Source: Prochlorococcus sp. AG-424-P18 (GTDB lineage: Bacteria > Cyanobacteriota > Cyanobacteriia > PCC-6307 > Cyanobiaceae). From it: a stretch of DNA of 64,000 bases. The stretch is from positions 1 to 64,000 of the forward strand of contig QCNJ01000006.1 in assembly GCA_003213235.1 (NCBI GenBank), written 5' to 3'. Below the pieces are notes generated by a model. That model did not search any database, was not told the origin of the DNA, and worked only from the letters and a program-made list of their open reading frames with translations. Below are positions 18,188 to 27,558 of the stretch, piece after piece (the stretch's first letter is position 1; every line of letters begins with the position of its first letter). The position numbers were made by a program, and so were the translations under genes.

Positions 18188-19084
18188 ATGACAGTTGCAT
18201 GGGTATTCCCTGGACAGGGTTCGCAAAAAATTGGCATGGCAAAACAAATTGAAAATTTGCCCAACACAAAAGAGAGGTTTAGTTATGCATCTGATGTATT
18301 TGAGAGGAATTTATTTGAAATTTGTGAGTTAGATACTGAACCAACAAATCCTCTTTTTGATTTAAATAACACAAAAAATACGCAAATTTGTCTTTTTTTA
18401 GTTGAATCAATTTTATTAGATGCATTAAAAGAAAATGGATTTAAACCAAATTATGTCGCTGGGCATAGTCTCGGAGAAATCACTGCACTATATTGTGCAG
18501 ATGTTTTTTCATTTGAAGATTGTGTTTCTCTAATAAAAGAAAGGTCTCAATTAATGGAAAATGCTGGGAAAGGATCTATGGCAGCAGTAATTGGTTTTGA
18601 TAGAAATCAACTAGATATATTAGTACAAAAAAATGATGATATTGTAATTGCTAATGATAATAGCTCTTCTCAAGTTGTCTTATCAGGATCTATTGAAGCA
18701 TTAGATAGTTTGTCGAGAGAAATTTCTTGTAAAAGATTCTTGAAATTAAATGTTTCAGGTGCATTTCATTCACCATTTATGAATGAACCTTCATCAAAAT
18801 TTTCTGAGTATTTAAAACAGATTAAATTTAACAATCCTTCTTTCCCAATCATAAGCAATTATGAACCTTCACTCTGTAGTGATTCAAACGAGCTTAAAAT
18901 TAGATTAGAAAAGCAAATGTGTAATGGAGTTAGGTGGCGAGAAACTATGGATTTAATGGCAAAAGATAGCAGCCTTCATATTGTAGAAATTGGCCCTTCT
19001 AATGTACTAAGCGGTTTAGTAAAAAGACATCTTAAAGATGTAAAAATTTCTCAAGTTTCATCTTCTGATCAAATATCTTATTAA
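18188..19084 (+). CDS. fabD: Malonyl-CoA:ACP transacylase, 298 aa
   Basis: Loads malonyl onto ACP. The start is taken at the ATG 18188 (MTVAWVFPGQGSQKIGMA), preceded by AAAGGAG, a good ribosome-binding site. The open frame reaches 18146, inside fabH, but those 14 residues do not belong to the family. Catalytic Ser in GHSLGEI and His in SGAFHSPFM are present. Confidence 0.93.
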   Translation: MTVAWVFPGQGSQKIGMAKQIENLPNTKERFSYASDVFERNLFEICELDTEPTNPLFDLNNTKNTQICLFLVESILLDALKENGFKPNYVAGHSLGEITALYCADVFSFEDCVSLIKERSQLMENAGKGSMAAVIGFDRNQLDILVQKNDDIVIANDNSSSQVVLSGSIEALDSLSREISCKRFLKLNVSGAFHSPFMNEPSSKFSEYLKQIKFNNPSFPIISNYEPSLCSDSNELKIRLEKQMCNGVRWRETMDLMAKDSSLHIVEIGPSNVLSGLVKRHLKDVKISQVSSSDQISY

Positions 19085-19089
19085 TTTTT

Positions 19090-19710
19090 ATGAAAAATTA
19101 TACTATTCAAAAATTAATCTATGAATTAGTTAGCAAGCTTTTTGTATTTCCTATTTATAAATTTGTTTTTAAGGGCGATTTAATAGGTAGACACAATATT
19201 CCTCAAACAGATTCTTTCATCATGGTTTCTAATCATGGTTCTTTACTTGACCCCCCTTTGTTAGGCCATGCCCTTGGACGTAATATATCTTTTATGGCTA
19301 AGGCAGAGCTATTTAAAATTCCTTTTCTTGGCTTTATTATAAAAGCCTGTGGGGCTTATCCAGTAAAAAGAGGAATTGCTGATAAAAATACAATTAAAAC
19401 AGCATGTAATAAATTATGTAATGATAATTCTATTGGAATTTTTATTGATGGCACTCGTCAAAAAAATGGTCGAGTGAATAAGCCCAAACAAGGTGCAGCA
19501 TTACTAGCTTTTAAAAATCAAAAAGTATTATTGCCTGTTGCAATAATTAATTCACATAGACTAATAAGATATAAATTTTGTATTCCTTTATTTTCTAAGA
19601 TAGTTATTAAAGTGGGAAAACCTGTTCAACCTCCACAAAGTTCATCAAGAGATGATCTGCATTCTGTAACAATGCTTCTTCAAGATAAAATTAATAATTT
19701 GATTGGATGA
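19090..19710 (+). CDS. plsC: 1-acyl-glycerol-3-phosphate acyltransferase (PlsC family), 206 aa
   Basis: Adds the second acyl chain in phosphatidate synthesis at the membrane. The HX4D motif appears in SNHGSLLDPP, and FIDGTRQKNG serves as the later glycerophosphate-binding block (usual FPEGTRS). It follows fabD by five bases, so the operon contains both plsX and plsC. No plsY is seen in the window. Confidence 0.87.
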   Translation: MKNYTIQKLIYELVSKLFVFPIYKFVFKGDLIGRHNIPQTDSFIMVSNHGSLLDPPLLGHALGRNISFMAKAELFKIPFLGFIIKACGAYPVKRGIADKNTIKTACNKLCNDNSIGIFIDGTRQKNGRVNKPKQGAALLAFKNQKVLLPVAIINSHRLIRYKFCIPLFSKIVIKVGKPVQPPQSSSRDDLHSVTMLLQDKINNLIG

Positions 19711-19714
19711 ATAT

Positions 19715-20368
19715 TTAGTTAATTGGAGAAATAGGGTAAAGAGGTACAACTTTTTTCCATGAATCTACATTTGAATTTAATAAGTTTTTATTTGATAAAT
19801 TTAATAGTTCTTTTAAATCTTCTTTATCATCATAAATAGCCTCAAAAAAAAGTTCTTTAATTCTAAGTTCTTTAACAACTTTTGGTAAAACTGTTTCTCG
19901 AATGACTAATTCTGAGGTGGTTTTTTCGTTATGACTAATTTCATATTTACCTGCGATAAAACCTTTTCGTTTTAATTTTTTGTAAATCCAGAATGATTTT
20001 TTGTTTGTAAAGATATTATTTTTTGATGCAATTCTTTTTGCCATTATTTGAAATGAACTAAAACTGTCTAGAGGACAATTTATTTGTTGCGAGATTGTTC
20101 TTGCTAAAACCACAATAAGTCTTGAGGCATTAAAATTTGCTGGCCCTATGCTGACAGATAACTTATTTATTTTTTGTAAATTTTCTTTGGGAATGAATTC
20201 GTTAAGATCATGAATTATGTTGTTACAAAGGTCATTATCAAATTTTTTGATAAAAAATTTATCAGATTTAAGGTCATTTTTTTTTCTATACCCAAAGCAA
20301 AAAGAATTGTCTGTGCTATGAATCACTAATGTAGGGTAATTTTCTCTTCGTTTGAGTTTTTTTGTCAT
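19715..20368 (-). CDS. tsaB: TsaB-like tRNA t6A biosynthesis protein, 217 aa
   Basis: Partner of TsaD in making t6A37 on ANN-decoding tRNAs. The diverged but recognisable motif SIGPANFNASRLIVVLART stands for the usual GPGSFTGLRIG. The N-terminus LVIHSTDNSFCFGY matches the ASKHA fold start. The sequence is more divergent than most TsaB and has a Lys-rich N-terminus. Leftward, nine bases after ycf34. Confidence 0.75.
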   Translation of the reverse strand: MTKKLKRRENYPTLVIHSTDNSFCFGYRKKNDLKSDKFFIKKFDNDLCNNIIHDLNEFIPKENLQKINKLSVSIGPANFNASRLIVVLARTISQQINCPLDSFSSFQIMAKRIASKNNIFTNKKSFWIYKKLKRKGFIAGKYEISHNEKTTSELVIRETVLPKVVKELRIKELFFEAIYDDKEDLKELLNLSNKNLLNSNVDSWKKVVPLYPISPIN

Positions 20369-20377
20369 CTATAACCA

Positions 20378-20629
20378 TTAAACAGGTAATTCAATACCCG
20401 GATTACATTTAGACCATTTACCAAATTCATTTTCAAAACTTTCACAAGATTGAACATCCCAATCAGTTTTATAATCACCATTATTATCTTTAACTATATT
20501 GACATTAATGAATGGTTTTTTTGCTTTAAAATCGGGTAGATCACAAATATGATCAACACCATGTTTATTCTCAACATCATGATAAGTGATACATCTATCT
20601 ACCCATCGACAGTTGATGCAAATGCACAT
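20378..20629 (-). CDS. ycf34: Ycf34 family protein, 83 aa
   Basis: Small cysteine-rich protein conserved in cyanobacteria and plastids; in Synechocystis it is reported to bind an Fe-S cluster and affect electron transport. The start MCICINCRWVDRCITYH with C2, C4, C7 and C13 is diagnostic, and WDVQSCESFENEFGKW matches the C-terminal half. Divergent from the tRNA nucleotidyltransferase gene with a 13-base gap. Confidence 0.88.
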   Translation of the reverse strand: MCICINCRWVDRCITYHDVENKHGVDHICDLPDFKAKKPFINVNIVKDNNGDYKTDWDVQSCESFENEFGKWSKCNPGIELPV

Positions 20630-20642
20630 AAAAATAAATTAA

Positions 20643-21860
20643 ATGAAAAATAGTATTCTCACAGATCATACAATAATAATTAATGAATTAGAAACAAGTA
20701 TAAAATTTCATAATTTGAATTTTTTACTAGATTTCTTACCTAAAGGATCATATTTGGTTGGTGGTTACATAAGGGATATTATTTTGGGAAGAGAAACTGA
20801 AAAAGTAGATGTTGATATTGTGGTACCTTTAAATGCAATTGAAATTGGGAAAAAGATTGCAAATAATATTGGATTAAAATTTATAATTTTAGATGAAAAA
20901 AGAGAGGTAGTAAGAATTATTCTTAATAATATCTCAATTGATATTGCCAATCAGGTTTCCTCCACGATCGAGGACGATTTAAGTAGTAGGGACTTTTCGA
21001 TAAATTCAATTGCTTTTTTATTTGATAAGAAGTGTTTGTTTGATCCATTAAATGGTCTTCAAGATTTAGAGAATTCTTTGCTTAGAACTCATTCTGAAAA
21101 AAATTTAATAAATGATCCTTTACGAATATTAAGATGTTTTCGATTTGTTTCAGAATTGAATTTTAAAATTGATTTAAAATTAACTGATTTTATAAAAAAA
21201 AATAAAGAAACCATTTATTTTGTAGCTAAAGAGAGGATAAATATTGAAATAAAAAAAATAGTTAATGGGGTAAATGCTCTTGAGGCAGTGACTTTAGTTC
21301 AAAAATTTAATATTTTTGGATTTAAAAATTTATATGAAGATTCTTTTTTTTTAGATTTACAGAAATTGAATTATGCAGTTCTTAATCAGCATGAAAAGGG
21401 GGAATTTTTACCATTGTTTTTTATTTCTCAAATTTTAGATGAAGTCTCCTTAAAACAATTTAAATTTAGTAAAGCTGAAATTGTAAAAATAAATTTAATA
21501 CGAAAATGGTACTTTTTTTTGGAGAACAAAAATATAGCTCAATTAAATGAATTAGATAGATTTAAATTACATAAAGAATTAGAGATCTTGCTTCCATCTT
21601 TTATTTTTTATCTACCTCAAAATTTGCGCTTAGATTGGTTAAACAGGTGGCGTGACAAGGAAGACAAGTTATTTCATCCTTCAAATATAATTAATGGTGA
21701 TGTGATTAAAAAACAGTTAAAAATAGAGGATGGACCTATCTTGGGAGAGCTTTTGCAATATCTTTCAAAGGAGCTTGCATATAACAGATTAAATAATTTT
21801 GATGAAGCTATTTATAAAGCAAAGCAATGGATTGAACAAAATGCGCCAAAATGTGATTAA
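20643..21860 (+). CDS. cca: tRNA nucleotidyltransferase / poly(A) polymerase family, 405 aa
   Basis: Class II nucleotidyltransferase. The head domain has GGYIRDIILG and the catalytic DVDIVVP (two Asp), then RDFSINSIAF and NDPLRILRCFRF. The C-terminal half is helical and poorly conserved. It may be a CCA-adding or an A-adding enzyme; the sequence alone does not decide. The ATG start is clear. Confidence 0.85.
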   Translation: MKNSILTDHTIIINELETSIKFHNLNFLLDFLPKGSYLVGGYIRDIILGRETEKVDVDIVVPLNAIEIGKKIANNIGLKFIILDEKREVVRIILNNISIDIANQVSSTIEDDLSSRDFSINSIAFLFDKKCLFDPLNGLQDLENSLLRTHSEKNLINDPLRILRCFRFVSELNFKIDLKLTDFIKKNKETIYFVAKERINIEIKKIVNGVNALEAVTLVQKFNIFGFKNLYEDSFFLDLQKLNYAVLNQHEKGEFLPLFFISQILDEVSLKQFKFSKAEIVKINLIRKWYFFLENKNIAQLNELDRFKLHKELEILLPSFIFYLPQNLRLDWLNRWRDKEDKLFHPSNIINGDVIKKQLKIEDGPILGELLQYLSKELAYNRLNNFDEAIYKAKQWIEQNAPKCD

Positions 21861-21917
21861 ATACACATAGCTTAGTTTTGTTTAAAAGTTCAGACTTCAA
21901 AAACATTTTTAAAATTT

Positions 21918-22337
21918 ATGAGTATTCGCATCTACATTGGCAATTTACCACAAGGATTTAATCCAAAAGAATTTGATACTATCTTAAAGTCAGTTTCTAA
22001 TTCTATTAGATTTAAAGCAGTTTTAGATAAAGAAACTAAAGAATGCAGGGGTTTTGGTTTCGCAACAACTAATAATGAAGAGGATGCTAATCAACTAATC
22101 CAGAAATTAAATGGTTTTGAATTTAATGGTTCCAAATTAAGAGTAGAGCTTTCCGAGAAAAAAGACTCTGCTTCTAATAAAAGAAATAGCGGAAACCTAA
22201 ACAAGAACAAGAAAAGAAAAGATTTCAAGAAAATTGTTCATAGTGATGCCCCTGATCTTGGGGCACCTGACCCAAGATGGGCTGGAGAACTATCAAAATT
22301 AAAAGATTTGTTGGCTAATCAGAGGACTCCTGCTTAA
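21918..22337 (+). CDS. RRM-type RNA-binding protein, 139 aa
   Basis: One RNA-recognition motif (1-80) with RNP2 IYIGNL and RNP1 CRGFGFATT, then a Lys/Asn-rich linker and a conserved-looking C-terminus (DAPDLGAPDPRWAGELSKL). Cyanobacterial Rbp proteins of this type are linked to cold response and mRNA binding near thylakoids. Ends one base before crtB, which is on the other strand. It contains the second copy of a 24-base exact repeat. Confidence 0.87.
   Translation: MSIRIYIGNLPQGFNPKEFDTILKSVSNSIRFKAVLDKETKECRGFGFATTNNEEDANQLIQKLNGFEFNGSKLRVELSEKKDSASNKRNSGNLNKNKKRKDFKKIVHSDAPDLGAPDPRWAGELSKLKDLLANQRTPA
21998..22021 (+). repeat. 24-base exact repeat, copy 2
   Basis: Identical to 12936-12959 next to the ycf3 start. 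Here it encodes NSIRFKAV in the RRM between the RNP motifs. Confidence 0.85.
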
Positions 22338-23246
22338 TCATTTAATTCGAGAAATTAAAAAAGATATTGGTATTTCAAAAGCTTTTATGGAATTTTTTAC
22401 AAAAGCTCTGTTATTAAAGACATCATAATCTAACCTTTCAATAGAATCTAATATTCCTCTATAGAGACGTAAAGATGTCCAAACTGGCCATCTTGCATCA
22501 GAAGATAACCACTTAATCCCATCTTCAGACTTTTTGAACCAATCACGTGCTCTTGTTAGTTGAAAGTTCATCAGTGCCTTCCATTGGTTGTTAATTTCGC
22601 CTTTTAAAAGTTGTTCTTCAGAATAATTAAATCTTTCAATATCCGCTTGTGGTAGATAAATCCTTCCTCTATGTCTATCTTCTCCGACATCTCTCAAAAT
22701 ATTTGTTAATTGATTCGCAATTCCAAGAGCTATAGCTGCTTCAGAGGGGTCGGGCTTAGAACTCCATGGCGCTGATGTGTAAGCACTATCAATACCCATA
22801 ACATTCTGAGTCATTAAACCTACAGTGCCTGCGACTCTATAACAATAGAGTTTTAACTCATCGAAATCTTTGTATCTAAATTTATTAAGATCCATTCTCT
22901 GACCATCTATCATATCTAAATAAGGTTGAATACTTTGTGGATATTTTTGAATAGTATCTAATAAAACTGAATCTAATTCAGATTTAATATTCCCTTTAAA
23001 TACATTCTTTGTATTTTCTTCCCATGCATCTAAATTGTCTGAAAGCTCATCTTGCGATTTAGTTGAGGCTTCTTCGCTATCCATAATTTCATCTGTTCTT
23101 CTACACCATACATAAATAGCCCAAATAGCTTTTCTCTTTTCTAGTGGTAGTAGAAGAGTTCCCAAGTAAAAGGTTTTAGCCCATTGTTGAGTTTCTTTAC
23201 GGCATATCTCGTATGCGTGATCTAGTTGAGAAATTGAATTTTTCAA
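22338..23246 (-). CDS. crtB: Phytoene synthase, 302 aa
   Basis: Condenses two geranylgeranyl diphosphates to phytoene, the first carotenoid step. The aspartate-rich motifs are in RRTDEIMD and NILRDVGEDRHRGRIYLP, with YCYRVAGTVG between them. Length is standard. Follows crtP on the same strand with a 37-base gap, as in other cyanobacteria. Confidence 0.95.
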   Translation of the reverse strand: MKNSISQLDHAYEICRKETQQWAKTFYLGTLLLPLEKRKAIWAIYVWCRRTDEIMDSEEASTKSQDELSDNLDAWEENTKNVFKGNIKSELDSVLLDTIQKYPQSIQPYLDMIDGQRMDLNKFRYKDFDELKLYCYRVAGTVGLMTQNVMGIDSAYTSAPWSSKPDPSEAAIALGIANQLTNILRDVGEDRHRGRIYLPQADIERFNYSEEQLLKGEINNQWKALMNFQLTRARDWFKKSEDGIKWLSSDARWPVWTSLRLYRGILDSIERLDYDVFNNRAFVKNSIKAFEIPISFLISRIK

Positions 23247-23283
23247 AAAGTTTCAGCTGAATTTAGAAATTTTTTAAATGTTG

Positions 23284-24723
<1,440 letters not shown>

Positions 24724-24771
24724 TTAAAGTTAGAACATATTAGTTTTTTTCGTTGATTATTTCGCAAAATT

Positions 24772-25119
24772 ATGGAAAAAATGCTTTTAAAATCAACAAC
24801 TCGACATGTAAGAATTTTTACAGCTGAAGTAGTTGATAAAGAATTAAAGTTTCATCCCAATAAATTGACTCTCGATTTAGATCCTGATAACGAATTTATT
24901 TGGGATGAAGATTCTTTGGCCAAAATTAATGAGAAATTTAATGAACTAATCAAAGAGAGAGCTGGCAAAGATTTAGATGATTATGAACTTAGGAAAATAG
25001 GATCAGAAATCGAAGGTTTAATTAAATTTTTGCTTCAAAATGGGCAATTAAGTTACAACCCTGAATGTAGAGTAATGAACTATTCAATGGGTTTACCAAA
25101 AACAAATGAAGTACTGTGA
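24772..25119 (+). CDS. ndhM: NDH-1 subunit M, 115 aa
   Basis: Oxygenic-phototroph-specific subunit of the thylakoid NAD(P)H dehydrogenase-like complex. I recognise the start around [15 protein letters not shown] and the run [21 protein letters not shown]. The TGA overlaps the GTG of the next gene by two bases. Confidence 0.9.
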   Translation: MEKMLLKSTTRHVRIFTAEVVDKELKFHPNKLTLDLDPDNEFIWDEDSLAKINEKFNELIKERAGKDLDDYELRKIGSEIEGLIKFLLQNGQLSYNPECRVMNYSMGLPKTNEVL

Positions 25120-25739
25120 ACAGACCACCCTCTAACAGACGGCCAAGGAGAGGCTCAAATAGAAATTATTACTCTTCAAATTCAAGAGATATGGATTCTT
25201 ATGGTCAAAGAAATAGTAGATTACCTGGCTCTTCAGAACAAAAGATCAACTTCAATACAGGAACCATAGCTGTACTTGCGGGAGTATTAATTTTAGGAGT
25301 TGGTATTGGTAGCGCTATTACAAGTACAACAGACGGCGGCCAGGGAAATATAGCTAGCCAACAACAACTAGATATGGCCGTTCCAGATCCTGAATTTTGT
25401 AGACAATGGGGAGCAAGCGCTTTCGTAATTGATGTTGAAATGTATACAACTCTTAATCCCTCTACGAGTTTTGTAACTCAGCCTGCTCTTCAGCCAGGTT
25501 GTGTCATTAGACGAGAGAATTGGACAGTTTTACAAAAACAGGGAGCGATTAGTAATGAAGATGTAAGAGAATGTAAGCAAAGGATGAATACTTTTGCTTA
25601 TATTGGATCTATAAGAGATAAGCCAATTGTTAAGTGCGTTTATCAGACTGATGTAAATGAAAATAAATTCATAATAAAAGGAGATGGACAAGCTGAAGAT
25701 GGGGGAGTAGGTATTAACAAAGAAGCAATTCAGTTCTGA
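25116..25739 (+). CDS. DUF3172 family protein, 207 aa
   Basis: Conserved cyanobacterial protein of unknown role. A basic, Asn/Arg/Ser-rich disordered start (1-45) precedes a single membrane helix (about 50-68, [20 protein letters not shown]). A soluble domain with conserved Cys residues follows ([26 protein letters not shown]). GTG start inside the ndhM stop, so the two are co-translated. Coupling with ndhM hints at a thylakoid-related job, but this is inference. Confidence 0.82.
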   Translation: MNRPPSNRRPRRGSNRNYYSSNSRDMDSYGQRNSRLPGSSEQKINFNTGTIAVLAGVLILGVGIGSAITSTTDGGQGNIASQQQLDMAVPDPEFCRQWGASAFVIDVEMYTTLNPSTSFVTQPALQPGCVIRRENWTVLQKQGAISNEDVRECKQRMNTFAYIGSIRDKPIVKCVYQTDVNENKFIIKGDGQAEDGGVGINKEAIQF

Positions 25740-25769
25740 TCAAATTTATATCCACCTTTATGGGCTCCC

Positions 25770-26714
25770 TTAAACCTGTCTTAATGGGCTCTCTAAACTA
25801 GCAAATTGTGGAAGTATGTTTTTTTTAAATACTTCTGATGCCCTTGATGTATATCTTGAGGGATTAGTTATTAGTTTAAGCGCTCTTTTGACTTCTAGGT
25901 CAGCAACAAATGCTTTGTGGATTGTTCCAGCTGCTAATTCTCTCTCAATTGAAACAACGGGTAAAAAGGAAGCTCCTAGACCAGATTGAACTGCATTTTT
26001 TATTGCTTCAAGAGAGTTAAGTTCCATTTCAATTTTTAATCTTTGAATGTCAAGCCCAGAATCTTGAAGAAGTTTATCAACAACTTTTCTGGTAGTTGAT
26101 TGAGAGTCTAATGTCACAAAGTTTAATTTATATAAGTCTTCTTTTAAAAGTTCTTTTTTGTTAGAAAGTTGGTGTTTGGGAGGTAAAACTAGTGCTAATT
26201 CATCTTTTGCATAAGGAATCACTTGCAGTAAATTTTCTAAATCACTAGGTAATTGACCTCCAATAATGGCTAAGTCAATTTGTCCATTGGCCACACTCCA
26301 GCCAGTTCTTCTTGTGCTATGTACTTGAAGTTGAACTGATACATCAGGATATTTTTGTCTAAAAAGTCCTATCATTCTTGGCATTAAATAAGTTCCCGTT
26401 GTTTGACTCGCTCCAATAACAAGGGTTCCGCCTTTTAAGCTATTTAAATCTTCAATTGCTTTACACGCTTCATCGCATTGATTCAAAATTCGTTCGCAAT
26501 ATTCGAGTAATAGTCTCCCTGCTTCAGTTAACAGAGCTTTTCTTCCTCCTCTATCGAAAATTGTGATTTCAAGTTGTTTTTCAAGATTTTGAATTTGTAA
26601 ACTAACTGCAGGTTGAGTTACATATAAAAGATCGGCAGCTTTTTTAAAACTTCCTTCAGCTGCTATAGCTTTTAATATTCTTAATTGGTCGAGTGTAAAT
26701 GGTAATTCTGGCAT
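25770..26714 (-). CDS. rbcR: LysR-type regulator RbcR (Ycf30), 314 aa
   Basis: Activator of Rubisco and carbon-fixation genes. The HTH covers residues 5-65 ([37 protein letters not shown]). The effector domain has [16 protein letters not shown] and [19 protein letters not shown], which match RbcR/Ycf30 as I know it. Divergent from the NnrU/Z-ISO-like gene. Confidence 0.87.
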   Translation of the reverse strand: MPELPFTLDQLRILKAIAAEGSFKKAADLLYVTQPAVSLQIQNLEKQLEITIFDRGGRKALLTEAGRLLLEYCERILNQCDEACKAIEDLNSLKGGTLVIGASQTTGTYLMPRMIGLFRQKYPDVSVQLQVHSTRRTGWSVANGQIDLAIIGGQLPSDLENLLQVIPYAKDELALVLPPKHQLSNKKELLKEDLYKLNFVTLDSQSTTRKVVDKLLQDSGLDIQRLKIEMELNSLEAIKNAVQSGLGASFLPVVSIERELAAGTIHKAFVADLEVKRALKLITNPSRYTSRASEVFKKNILPQFASLESPLRQV

Positions 26715-26796
26715 CTATTATGCCTACAATTACTTATAATTCTAATGCTTCGAAGCATTCTTGTTAAGAAAAAAATTATTTGAATACTTTAAATTT

Positions 26797-27525
26797 ATGG
26801 ATACTCATAAAACTTCTTTGATAATCTTATCCTTAATTTTTATTTTTGCGATAATTCATAGTGGCGGAGCTGCTTTAAGAAGCAAAGCAGAAACTATTAT
26901 GGGTCCAAGATTATGGAGACTATGCTTTGTTTTTTTTAGTTTGCCATCTGCAATTATTTTGATTAGTTATTTTTTAGCCCATAGATATGACGGAATCAGA
27001 TTATGGAATTTACAGGGTAATAATTTTGTTTTTTTGATAGTTTGGTTTTTAACTGCAATAAGTTTTCTATTTTTATATCCCGCCACTTACAATTTGCTTG
27101 AAATTCCTTCAGTATTAAAACCTACAGTGAGAATTTACGGGACCGGGATAATGAGAATAACAAGACATCCACAAGCATTTGGTCAGATAATTTGGTGTTT
27201 TGCTCATACTTTATGGATTGGTACATCATTCACAGTAATAACTTCTATTGGTTTAATTCTGCATCACCTTTTTGCAATATGGCATGGGGATAAGAGGTTA
27301 GCTAATAGATTTGGAGAAGAGTTTGAAGAGTTTAAAAAAAATACATCTATAATTCCTTTTATGGCAATACTCGATGGAAGGCAAGAATTTAGAATTAAAG
27401 AATTTTTTAAGTTATCTCAAATCGGTATATTAGTTGCAATAGGCGTACTTTGGTGGTCTCATCAGTATATAAATATTGCTGTTAAAACATTTAATTCATC
27501 ATTTTTGTCGGAATTTTTCAATTGA
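26797..27525 (+). CDS. NnrU family membrane protein, probable 15-cis-zeta-carotene isomerase, 242 aa
   Basis: Integral membrane protein with about six helices. Z-ISO of plants, a heme enzyme isomerising the central cis bond of zeta-carotene, belongs to the NnrU family. This protein carries the matching segments: FAIIHSGGAALR, MGPRLWRLCFVFFSLP, HRYDGIRLW, TRHPQAFGQIIWC and HHLFAIWHGDKRL, with candidate heme His residues. The start is taken at ATG 26797; the frame is open to a TTG at 26761. It lies near crtB/crtP and separated from them by ndhM, DUF3172 and rbcR. NnrU membership is secure; the isomerase role is inferred from remembered similarity. Confidence 0.8.
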   Translation: MDTHKTSLIILSLIFIFAIIHSGGAALRSKAETIMGPRLWRLCFVFFSLPSAIILISYFLAHRYDGIRLWNLQGNNFVFLIVWFLTAISFLFLYPATYNLLEIPSVLKPTVRIYGTGIMRITRHPQAFGQIIWCFAHTLWIGTSFTVITSIGLILHHLFAIWHGDKRLANRFGEEFEEFKKNTSIIPFMAILDGRQEFRIKEFFKLSQIGILVAIGVLWWSHQYINIAVKTFNSSFLSEFFN

Positions 27526-27558
27526 CAGTTTAAAATCAAAATATAAATTCTTTAAAAC

